Positions 37,391 to 44,322 of a stretch of DNA of 64,000 nucleotides are shown here, piece after piece; position 1 is the stretch's first letter; each line of letters begins with the position of its first letter. Source of the DNA: Mycolicibacterium lutetiense (GTDB lineage: Bacteria; Actinomycetota; Actinomycetes; Mycobacteriales; Mycobacteriaceae); the NCBI RefSeq assembly GCF_017876775.1, contig NZ_JAGIOP010000002.1, positions 868,001 through 932,000 of the forward strand, read 5' to 3'. The notes below the pieces were generated by a model. The model was not told where the DNA came from, ran no database searches, and was given only the letters and a program-made list of their open reading frames with translations. A program made the position numbers and the translations under genes.

Positions 37391-38197
37391 CTATCTGATG
37401 ATGACCGAGCTGGGCTCGTGCGGCGCACCCAGCATGTCCCGGTGTGACGGCGGCACCCGGCCACCTTCGTCGGTGATGCCGTAGCGGGCCGCGAGTTCGG
37501 CACCGATCACGGTGTGCCCGGACAGTTGAGCCAACTCCGGGTCCCGGTACAGCGCGTCGATGAGATGACCGGTGAACTCCGGAGTTTCGGCGTGCTCGGC
37601 GGTCTTGGCCAGCGCGTCGGGGTGGCCGGCGAACGCGGCCTTGAACTTCTCGGTGAGCAGGATGCCCATCCAGATCGACACCGTCGACACCCCGGTGTCG
37701 GTGAAATCGACCGCCATGTCCGCCGCCAGCTTGTCAATGCCGGCCTTCTGAGCGCCGTAGGCCGGGCCGTGCATGTAGCACACCGATCCGGGCGAGGAGG
37801 TGAACGCGATCAGACCATGGTCGGCGGCCAACAGCAGCGGCGCGGCGTACCAGGACGCCACATAGGCCGACCGCAACCCGACCTCCAGCACATCGGCCAA
37901 CTCGATCGGCTTCTCCCAGAACGGTTTCGGGTTGACCAGGTCATCGTGCACCGCGGCGGCATTGTTGACCAGCAGGTCCAGCCGGCCCTCCTGTTCGGTG
38001 ATCCGCTCGAACAGCGCACCCACGGCAGCGTCATCGGAGTGGTCGAGTTGGACGGCGATGCCGCCTTTTCCGGGGTCGGTGACGGTGCGGCCGGTGACGT
38101 ACACCCGCCAACCCGAGGAGAGCAGGGCTGTGGCGATGCCGCGGCCCGCGCCACGACTCGCTCCGGTGACCACGGCGATCGGGGTATCCACGGCCAT
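37391..38197 (-). CDS. Short-chain dehydrogenase/reductase
   Basis: The 268-residue enzyme has the SDR cofactor loop Thr-Gly-Ala-Ser-Arg-Gly-Ala-Gly-Arg-Gly, Asn-Asn-Ala-Ala in place of the common Asn-Asn-Ala-Gly, and the catalytic Ser-Ser plus Tyr-Gly-Ala-Gln-Lys. The Arg after the glycine loop points to NADP. Substrate unknown. ATG 38197 is chosen; a TTG one codon upstream has a similar context. It abuts the preceding reductase stop codon to stop codon. Confidence 0.88.
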   Translation of the reverse strand: MAVDTPIAVVTGASRGAGRGIATALLSSGWRVYVTGRTVTDPGKGGIAVQLDHSDDAAVGALFERITEQEGRLDLLVNNAAAVHDDLVNPKPFWEKPIELADVLEVGLRSAYVASWYAAPLLLAADHGLIAFTSSPGSVCYMHGPAYGAQKAGIDKLAADMAVDFTDTGVSTVSIWMGILLTEKFKAAFAGHPDALAKTAEHAETPEFTGHLIDALYRDPELAQLSGHTVIGAELAARYGITDEGGRVPPSHRDMLGAPHEPSSVIIR

Positions 38198-38354
38198 CAA
38201 CCTACGGGGCGGACCCAGCGCGGCGTGATCTCACATGAAGCCTGGATGACACCAGAATTAAAATTGCGATGACTTCTGCCGCTGTCTCGGTGAAATGCCC
38301 AGGTCACGGCCGTGTGGCTCAGGAACACCGGTTTGCGTTCAGCTGCGCACATCC

Positions 38355-38374
38355 GACAGTTCTGTCATTCTGTC
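38355..38374. promoter_or_regulatory. GACAG/CTGTC repeat in a 268-bp divergent gap
   Basis: GACAG-TT-CTGTC (38355-38366) is followed by another CTGTC (38370-38374). It is the only symmetric element I noticed in the gap between the SDR and the PanE-like gene; it may be an operator for either. The rest of the gap shows nothing recognisable. Confidence 0.3.
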
Positions 38375-38465
38375 GACGGTAAATCCGACGGCCTTCGATA
38401 CCCGACCGGCGGCCTGACCATCACGCAGTCGTGCTCTCCACACCGAAGAATCGAGGCAACCTGCG

Positions 38466-39599
38466 ATGGCGACAACTCTCACCCGCCCGTTCGTGGTGTA
38501 CGGAGTCGGGGCGATCGGGGGCGTGATCGCCGCTCGACTGCGGCTGGCCGGGTACGACGTGACGGCCGTCGCCCGTGGTGCGCACCTCAATACGATCCGC
38601 ACCTGCGGACTCACCCTGGTGACGCAGGCCGGCACCGACAACATCGACCTGCCGGCCGCCGCCGGTGCCGGTGAGGTCGACTGGTCCACCCGGCCGGTGG
38701 TGATACTGGCGGTCAAGAGCCACCAAACCGACACGGCACTCGACGATCTCAGCGCCCACGCCCCCATAGAGACACCGGTGTTCGTCGCCGAGAACGGGGT
38801 GGCCAACGAGGCCGCCGCACTTCGCAGGTTCGCCAATGTCTACGGCGTCACCGTGATGCTCCCGGCGGCGCACCTCGATCCCGGTGTGGTCATCCAACAG
38901 AGTGATCCGGTGGCGGGCATCCTGGACGTCGGCCGCTACCCGGCAGGTCGCGACGAACTGGCCGAACAATTCTCCGCCGCATTACAGGTGGCCCGGTTCG
39001 AATCGCAGGTCCGCGACGACGTCATGGCGTGGAAGTACCGCAAGCTGATCGCCAACCTCGGCAACGGCGTGATCGCGGCCTACCGTCCGGGACCCGAGGC
39101 CGACACCCTGATCTCCCGCGCCCGCGACGAGGCCGAGCACATCCTCACCGCCGCCGGGATCCCCTTCGTCACCGCAGCGCAGGATGCGCAACGTCGCGGG
39201 GATCTGCTGCAGGGCCAGGTTCACGACGACTACTTCAGTTCCACCTGGCAGAGCGTGGCCAGGGGACACACCAAGGTCGAAACCGACTGGTTCAACGGCG
39301 AAATCGTGCTGCAGGCCCGCCTGCACCACCAGAACGCTCCCGTCAACGAGTTGATCCAACGCGTCACTGCCGAACACGCACGAGTGGGCCGCCCCGTACG
39401 TTCACTGGACGCCGCCGCCGCACTGAAGAAGCTGGCGTCGCATCCGAGCGCGCTAGAGGCTGTCGAGTGCCGCCTGCAGGCGTCGGCCGACCTCGGCAGC
39501 GACATCGACCAGCGCAGGCTCGTCGGTCACCTCGGCCATCAGGCTGGGGTTCATCGCCTCGACGACGACCACCGCATCACTGCCACGAGGTGTCCGTAA
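38466..39599 (+). CDS. Ketopantoate reductase-like protein (PanE/ApbA family) with read-through tail
   Basis: The N-terminus Val-Val-Tyr-Gly-Val-Gly-Ala-Ile-Gly-Gly is the PanE dinucleotide motif. The active-site Lys region Met-Ala-Trp-Lys-Tyr-Arg-Lys-Leu-Ile-Ala-Asn follows near residue 185. It would reduce a 2-keto acid; whether this is ketopantoate is unclear. The recognisable domain ends at about residue 330. The last 46 residues are encoded opposite the DUF302 gene and look like a read-through: a TAG lies at 39454-39456 in the +1 frame inside a CTAG shared with the DUF302 stop. Confidence 0.8.
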   Translation: MATTLTRPFVVYGVGAIGGVIAARLRLAGYDVTAVARGAHLNTIRTCGLTLVTQAGTDNIDLPAAAGAGEVDWSTRPVVILAVKSHQTDTALDDLSAHAPIETPVFVAENGVANEAAALRRFANVYGVTVMLPAAHLDPGVVIQQSDPVAGILDVGRYPAGRDELAEQFSAALQVARFESQVRDDVMAWKYRKLIANLGNGVIAAYRPGPEADTLISRARDEAEHILTAAGIPFVTAAQDAQRRGDLLQGQVHDDYFSSTWQSVARGHTKVETDWFNGEIVLQARLHHQNAPVNELIQRVTAEHARVGRPVRSLDAAAALKKLASHPSALEAVECRLQASADLGSDIDQRRLVGHLGHQAGVHRLDDDHRITATRCP

Positions 39600-39857
39600 C
39601 ACCACGTTGCACGGCAACAGCACGCCGATCCGCGGAAACGCGCGGAGCGCCTGCTGAGCGAACTGGGGGTTGCACGCGCCCAGGATCAGGTACTCCCCCA
39701 ACTCGTCGCCGGCACCATCGCCCAGCTTCGCGTTGAGCGTGGACCGGATGTCTATCTCGGTGAGCACGCCGAACCCCTGCTCGCCCAATGCGTTTCGAGT
39801 GCGGGCAACAGCCTCGTCGAACGGTCCTTGCGTGGTGGTCGCTAACGCGATGTCCAT
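39453..39857 (-). CDS. DUF302-family protein
   Basis: The 134-residue product has the DUF302 pattern (Phe-Gly-Val-Leu-Thr-Glu-Ile-Asp, Ala-Cys-Asn-Pro-Gln-Phe-Ala, Leu-Pro-Cys-Asn-Val-Val-Leu). The two Cys in these motifs are typical. Function is unknown, but the family often accompanies thiol or metal stress genes. AAAGGAA precedes ATG 39857. It follows the TauE gene by 75 bp on the same strand and overlaps the convergent PanE-like gene by 147 bp. Confidence 0.87.
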   Translation of the reverse strand: MDIALATTTQGPFDEAVARTRNALGEQGFGVLTEIDIRSTLNAKLGDGAGDELGEYLILGACNPQFAQQALRAFPRIGVLLPCNVVLRTPRGSDAVVVVEAMNPSLMAEVTDEPALVDVAAEVGRRLQAALDSL

Positions 39858-39932
39858 CTCGTGGTTCCTTTCATTTCCTCGGCCAAGGCCTCAAACTACC
39901 CGCGGCGGCAGAGTGCCACGCGGGTTTGGATC

Positions 39933-40826
39933 TCACGCCCCGCCGGCCGACACCTTCTGACGAGGCGGCGTCATCGTGCTCCGCCGCAGCGGGCAGCGGG
40001 CCATGCGGGCGCACACCGCGTTCGCCAGCGCGGCGAGCACGGTGAGGCCGCCGACCGTGGCGCCGAGTGCCGGGTGCACCTCCTGAGCGAAGATGACCGA
40101 CGACATCAGCAGGACGAACCAGCCGAAGCCCTTGCGCAGCACATCGGGTTTGATCAGCGCGGTCAACCGGGCACCGATCAATCCACCGACCACCGCCGCG
40201 GCGGTCACCATCAGGGCCAACCTCCAGTCGATCTGCACGGTGGACAGGTATCCGGCCAGACCGGCGAACGATTTCATGGCGATCACCACCAACGAGGTGC
40301 CCACGGCCGCCGGCATCGAGAGCCCGCCGAGCAGCACCAGAGCCGGCACTACCAGGAAGCCGCCACCGGCACCGACCAGGCCCGTCACCAACCCGACCAC
40401 CAGGCCCTCGGCCAGGATCTTCACCACCGGCAACTGCCGCTGCCGGCCATCGGCTTCTGCGTTGTCGGTGGCTCTGCGGCCGCGCAGCATGGCCACCGCG
40501 GTGGCGACCATCATCAGGGCGAACCCGATCAGCAACACCGTGCCCGGAATGAACCGTGACAGCAGGCCACCCAGATACGCCCCGGCCATGCCGGCCGCAC
40601 CGAAGATCAGGCCGACCCGCCACTGCACCCGGCCCGCCCGGGCATGCGCGATCACGCCGACGGCACTGGTCACACCCACGACCAGCAATGACGCAGCGAT
40701 AGCCTGCTTGGCATCCATGCCCGCGACGTAGGCCAGCAGTGGAACCGTGAGGATCGAGCCGCCGCCGCCGAGCACGCCCAGCGTGATCCCGACGACGACA
40801 GCCAGTGCCAGCGTCAAGCCGATCAT
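39933..40826 (-). CDS. TauE/SafE-family membrane permease
   Basis: The 297-residue protein has eight to nine helices in two homologous halves, each starting with a glycine-rich helix (Gly-Val-Leu-Gly-Gly-Gly-Gly-Ser and Gly-Leu-Val-Gly-Ala-Gly-Gly-Gly-Phe). These are the signature of TauE/SafE sulfite, sulfoacetate or thiosulfate exporters. Context (rhodanese, persulfide dioxygenase) suggests export or uptake of a sulfur oxyanion. Its ATG overlaps the rhodanese stop as ATGA. Confidence 0.9.
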   Translation of the reverse strand: MIGLTLALAVVVGITLGVLGGGGSILTVPLLAYVAGMDAKQAIAASLLVVGVTSAVGVIAHARAGRVQWRVGLIFGAAGMAGAYLGGLLSRFIPGTVLLIGFALMMVATAVAMLRGRRATDNAEADGRQRQLPVVKILAEGLVVGLVTGLVGAGGGFLVVPALVLLGGLSMPAAVGTSLVVIAMKSFAGLAGYLSTVQIDWRLALMVTAAAVVGGLIGARLTALIKPDVLRKGFGWFVLLMSSVIFAQEVHPALGATVGGLTVLAALANAVCARMARCPLRRSTMTPPRQKVSAGGA

Positions 40827-41431
40827 CGTGGCCTAGTGGCCGGGCAGCTGGAGAGTTGGCCGACGACCGACTCGACGTCGCAACTGGCGCCGCGGTTGTA
40901 GGGAAGCTTCGACAACAGCATGCCCATGGCACACGTGTTGGACAGTGCCGCAAAGGTCAGCCCGCCACCGATGGCGCCTGCCAGCCATTTGAGCTTGGGG
41001 GCGGCAATGCTCCCCAAGATCGAAGTCAACACGATCGATCCGGCCACCAGTCGCACCTGGCGTTCCAGGTCCCACTTCGCAGCACCGCGATTGACCTTGA
41101 ATCCTTTTGCCTCCCAGTCGACAATGCCGCCCATAAGGATGTGGACATTGGGCAGCCCGTGCTGCCGCAGCGCCTCTTCGGCCTGGGTTGCCCGCTGACC
41201 TGAACGGCAGACCAGAACCCACTCGTCGACGCCGTCGGCCTGTGCGGTGTTCGAGATCTCGTCGCGGTGTTCGCGGAGCAGATCCAGCGGCACGTTGTAG
41301 GAGCCGGGGATGTGCGCGGTCTCGAACTCCGCGGCGGTACGGACGTCGAGCAGCCTGGGCGGGTTGGCCGTCTGCAGAAGTTCGGCAAGACCGTGGGAAT
41401 CGATGGTCTTGGGAGTGGCGACGTCAGTCAT
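40823..41431 (-). CDS. Rhodanese fused to a DUF2892-like membrane domain
   Basis: The 202-residue product has an N-terminal rhodanese domain with active Cys in Val-Cys-Arg-Ser-Gly-Gln-Arg-Ala near residue 75 and Leu-Asp-Val-Arg-Thr-Ala-Ala-Glu-Phe. Two membrane helices of the DUF2892 type follow (about 130-175), ending in a Cys-containing tail. It would move sulfane sulfur at the membrane. GAAGGTG four bases before ATG 41431 supports the start. It leads the unit rhodanese-TauE-DUF302 and is divergent from the persulfide dioxygenase across a region with three CsoR-type palindromes. Confidence 0.92.
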   Translation of the reverse strand: MTDVATPKTIDSHGLAELLQTANPPRLLDVRTAAEFETAHIPGSYNVPLDLLREHRDEISNTAQADGVDEWVLVCRSGQRATQAEEALRQHGLPNVHILMGGIVDWEAKGFKVNRGAAKWDLERQVRLVAGSIVLTSILGSIAAPKLKWLAGAIGGGLTFAALSNTCAMGMLLSKLPYNRGASCDVESVVGQLSSCPATRPR

Positions 41432-41467
41432 GGGACACCTTCAGGTCTAGGAGAGACATTGATTTCT

Positions 41468-41551
41468 ATACCCCCTGGGGTATGTTCACAGCCAGGTTAC
41501 CACATACCGGTAGGGGTATCTGCACGATGGAATAAATACCCCTGGGGGTAT
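41468..41551. promoter_or_regulatory. Three CsoR/CstR-type operators
   Basis: Three 16-bp elements share the frame ATACC-N6-GGTAT: ATACCCCCTGGGGTAT (41468-41483), ATACCGGTAGGGGTAT (41504-41519) and ATACCCCTGGGGGTAT (41536-41551). Such G/C-tract palindromes with ATA/TAT ends are known targets of CsoR-family repressors, including the persulfide sensor CstR. The content of both flanking operons favours CstR. No CsoR-family gene lies in this window. Confidence 0.75.
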
Positions 41552-41618
41552 GGTTGAATCAGTCGAATGCTTCCCCGCAGTACCCGAGCGCGGCGGAAAG
41601 AACCAAGGAGTAGTCCAA

Positions 41619-43001
41619 ATGATCCTCGAGCAGTACTACATCGAATGTCTCTCGCACGCCTCGTATTTGATCGGCGACCCCACATCAGGCCGGGCAATCG
41701 TGGTCGACCCCCGCAGAGACATCACCGAGTACCTGGCTGACGCCGATCGCTTCGGGCTGACCATCGAAGGTGTGATCAACACGCACTTCCACGCTGACTT
41801 CGTCTCCGGGCACCTCGAGCTCGTCGAAGCCACCGGCGCATGGATCGGATTCGGTGAGGCAGCCGAGACCGACTACCCCATCCGGCGGCTGGCGGCCGGC
41901 GAACACATCTCGTTGGGCGCCGTCGACCTGGAGATCCTGACCACCCCGGGCCACACCTGGGAGTCGATCAGTGTGCTGGTCCGCGAACGTTCCGGGGCCG
42001 TCCCCACCGCCGTGCTGACCGGTGACTCGATGTTCATCGGCGATGTCGGCCGACCCGATCTGGTCAACCTGGGTAACGGTTCGACCAGCGACCTGGCCCG
42101 GGCCATGTACCACACAATCCACGACACACTGCTCACGCTGCCCGACGAGGTGACCGTGATGCCCGCCCACGGCGCCGGCTCCTCCTGCGGCAAGAACCTG
42201 TCCACGGAACTGACGTCGACCATCGGCGAGCAACGCCGCACCAACCCGTCGGTGCAGCCGATGAGCGAGACGGATTTCGTCGAGTTGATCACCGACGGTC
42301 AACCCGCGGCACCGTCGTACTTCTCGGTGAACGCCGCGATGAACAAGCGGCAGCATCCGCTGCTGGACCAATCCCGGTCCATCCCCGAGTTCAGCCCGGC
42401 TCAGGTGCGCGAAGCGCTCGCCGCCGACATGCGGGTGGTCGATGCCCGCAGCGTGGACGATTTCGCCGCCGCCCACCTGCGCGGCTCGGTCAACGTCGGG
42501 TTCGACGGCCGCTTCGCCGAGACCGGCGGAATGGTCGCCGAGGTGGGCGAGCAGATCGTGCTCATCGCCTACCCGGGCGAGGAACAGGAGGCCGCGCTGC
42601 GGTTGGCCCGCATCGGTTCCGACAACGCCATCGGCTACCTCAACGTGGCCGCCGACGGCACCTTCCCCGCGGAGCTGTCCGACCTCATGGTCGCCGCACC
42701 GCGGGTCGGGATCACCGAACTCGACCGCATGCTCGACCAACACGAGGTGACGCTGATCGACATTCGCAACCCGGGTGAGCGCGAATCCGGCGCCATTCCC
42801 GGCTCGATCGCAATTCCGTTGGCGCAGTTGCGGACCCGCTTCGCCGACATCCCCACCGATAAGCCCGTCGTGCTGCACTGCGCGGGCGGCTGGCGTTCCA
42901 GCGTGGCGGCATCACTGCTACGCGCCGAAGGTTTCGCCGGCGCCGCCGACCTGGTCGGTGGTTACAACGCCTGGGCCGAATCACACATCAGTACCAACTA
43001 A
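41619..43001 (+). CDS. CstB-like persulfide dioxygenase-rhodanese fusion
   Basis: This 460-residue protein starts with a metallo-beta-lactamase domain whose iron-binding motif reads Thr-His-Phe-His-Ala-Asp-Phe-Val-Ser-Gly-His, the CstB/persulfide dioxygenase form. Two rhodanese domains follow: the first (about 260-350) has Tyr-Pro-Gly-Glu where the Cys loop should be and is probably inactive; the second carries Cys in Leu-His-Cys-Ala-Gly-Gly-Trp-Arg. It should oxidise persulfides to sulfite or thiosulfate. AAGGAG eight bases before ATG 41619 sets the start. It is followed by thioredoxin in the same unit. Confidence 0.9.
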   Translation: MILEQYYIECLSHASYLIGDPTSGRAIVVDPRRDITEYLADADRFGLTIEGVINTHFHADFVSGHLELVEATGAWIGFGEAAETDYPIRRLAAGEHISLGAVDLEILTTPGHTWESISVLVRERSGAVPTAVLTGDSMFIGDVGRPDLVNLGNGSTSDLARAMYHTIHDTLLTLPDEVTVMPAHGAGSSCGKNLSTELTSTIGEQRRTNPSVQPMSETDFVELITDGQPAAPSYFSVNAAMNKRQHPLLDQSRSIPEFSPAQVREALAADMRVVDARSVDDFAAAHLRGSVNVGFDGRFAETGGMVAEVGEQIVLIAYPGEEQEAALRLARIGSDNAIGYLNVAADGTFPAELSDLMVAAPRVGITELDRMLDQHEVTLIDIRNPGERESGAIPGSIAIPLAQLRTRFADIPTDKPVVLHCAGGWRSSVAASLLRAEGFAGAADLVGGYNAWAESHISTN

Positions 43002-43026
43002 TCCGTCTCAAACCAAGGAGAACATC

Positions 43027-43398
43027 ATGACCACCCGCAACCTCAGCTACGCGGATTTCGAATCCACCATCCGCGACAACGACATCGTCCTGGTCGACTT
43101 CTGGGCCTCATGGTGCGGCCCGTGCCGGGCCTTCGCCCCGACCTTCGAGAAGTCCTCGGCCGCCCACCCCGAGATCGTGCACGCCAAGGTCGACACTCAG
43201 GCCGAAAACGAACTTGCCTCCGCCATGGCGATCCAGTCCATCCCGACCATCGCCGCATTCCGCGAGGGAATAATGATCTTCCGCCAGGCCGGGGTCTTGC
43301 CGCCGGCGGCCCTGGAGGACCTGATCTCCCAGATCGCGGCCCTCGACATGGACGAGGTCCGGGCCTCGATCGCCGCCGAAACCGCCAGCACCCACTGA
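43027..43398 (+). CDS. Thioredoxin
   Basis: The 123-residue product is a classical thioredoxin with Trp-Cys-Gly-Pro-Cys near residue 30 and cis-Pro in Ser-Ile-Pro-Thr-Ile. AAGGAG lies before ATG 43027. It lies 25 bp after the persulfide dioxygenase and 10 bp before a tiny Cys-rich gene, so it probably reduces persulfides or rhodanese intermediates made by its neighbours. A longer open frame upstream belongs to a shadow frame of the previous gene. Confidence 0.95.
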   Translation: MTTRNLSYADFESTIRDNDIVLVDFWASWCGPCRAFAPTFEKSSAAHPEIVHAKVDTQAENELASAMAIQSIPTIAAFREGIMIFRQAGVLPPAALEDLISQIAALDMDEVRASIAAETASTH

Positions 43399-43408
43399 AA
43401 GGTACGAC

Positions 43409-43555
43409 ATGTGCTACCCCGCGAAATGTCCGCGCTGCGCGAAGACCACCTGGGACGGCTGCGGACAGCACGCCGACGAGGTGATGGGGTCGGTGCCACC
43501 GGCCCAGCGCTGCAATTGCGCCCACAGCACCGAAAATCCCCGCACAAACCGGTAA
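43409..43555 (+). CDS. 48-residue Cys-rich small protein
   Basis: An ATG at 43409 with GAAAGG six bases upstream opens a 48-codon frame, ten bases after the thioredoxin stop. The product has seven Cys and two His: Met-Cys-Tyr-Pro, Cys-Pro-Arg-Cys, Asp-Gly-Cys-Gly-Gln-His and Cys-Asn-Cys-Ala-His. It looks like a zinc ribbon-like mini-protein; similar Met-Cys-Tyr-Pro proteins occur in other actinobacteria, as far as I recall. Its function is unknown, but position suggests a role in thiol or persulfide handling. Confidence 0.75.
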   Translation: MCYPAKCPRCAKTTWDGCGQHADEVMGSVPPAQRCNCAHSTENPRTNR

Positions 43556-43593
43556 CTGACGGCCCGCCGAGGTCGCGACGGTAGGGAAGAATC

Positions 43594-44319
43594 GTGGCCG
43601 CCATGACTGACAGCGACGATTCTCCCGGCACCGATCGACGACCGCACATCCTGCGGCTCGTCGCCTTCGCGGCATTCCTGTTCGGACTGTTCTATCTGGT
43701 GGCCGTCGCCCGGGTGATCGACGTCGGCGACATCCGGGGCGCGGTGGCCGCCACCGGACCCGCTGCCCCGCTGGCGTACGTGGTGGTCTCGGCCTGCCTG
43801 GGTGCGCTGTTCGTCCCCGGCCCGATCCTGGCCGCAGGCAGCGGCGTGTTGTTCGGCCCGGTGTTGGGCACCTTCGTGACCCTGGGCGCGACCGTGGGTA
43901 CCGCCGTGGTGGCCAGCCTGATCGGCCGACGGGCCGGACGCGACAGCGCCCGGGCCCTGCTGGGGGCGCAACGCGCCGACCGGCTCGACCGCCAGATCCA
44001 ACGGGGCGGCCTCTGGGCGGTGGTCGGGCAGCGATTCGTCCCCGGCGTGTCCGACGCGCTGGCCTCCTACGCCTTCGGCGCCTTCGGGGTTCCGTTGTGG
44101 CAGATGGCCGCCGGCGCATTCATCGGGTCGGTGCCCCGCGCGTTCGTCTACACCGCGCTGGGTGCCTCGATCGGCGACCTGTCAGCGCCGCTGGCCTATA
44201 CCGCGATCGGCGTGTGGTGTGTCACGGCCGTCATCGGCGCGTTCGCCGCCCACCGCGGCTACCGATCCTGGCGCCGCCATCACCCCGGGGCCGATCAGGC
44301 CCCGGAGCAGACGCCGTAA
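43594..44319 (+). CDS. VTT-domain (TVP38/TMEM64, DedA-like) membrane protein
   Basis: The 241-residue product has about six membrane helices. The central VTT region has Gly-Ala-Leu-Phe-Val-Pro-Gly-Pro-Ile, Phe-Gly-Pro-Val-Leu-Gly-Thr and Gly-Gln-Arg-Phe-Val-Pro-Gly-Val-Ser, typical of TVP38/TMEM64 proteins. These are thought to act as lipid scramblases or transporters. GTG 43594 is used; ATG 43603 is an alternative. It follows the sulfur genes by 38 bp and converges with tex. Confidence 0.88.
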   Translation: MAAMTDSDDSPGTDRRPHILRLVAFAAFLFGLFYLVAVARVIDVGDIRGAVAATGPAAPLAYVVVSACLGALFVPGPILAAGSGVLFGPVLGTFVTLGATVGTAVVASLIGRRAGRDSARALLGAQRADRLDRQIQRGGLWAVVGQRFVPGVSDALASYAFGAFGVPLWQMAAGAFIGSVPRAFVYTALGASIGDLSAPLAYTAIGVWCVTAVIGAFAAHRGYRSWRRHHPGADQAPEQTP

Positions 44320-44322
44320 CCG

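Noticed and set aside
41550..41618. Upstream extension of the persulfide dioxygenase to 41550
   Set aside because: It would start inside the third operator, and AAGGAG before ATG 41619 is much better placed.
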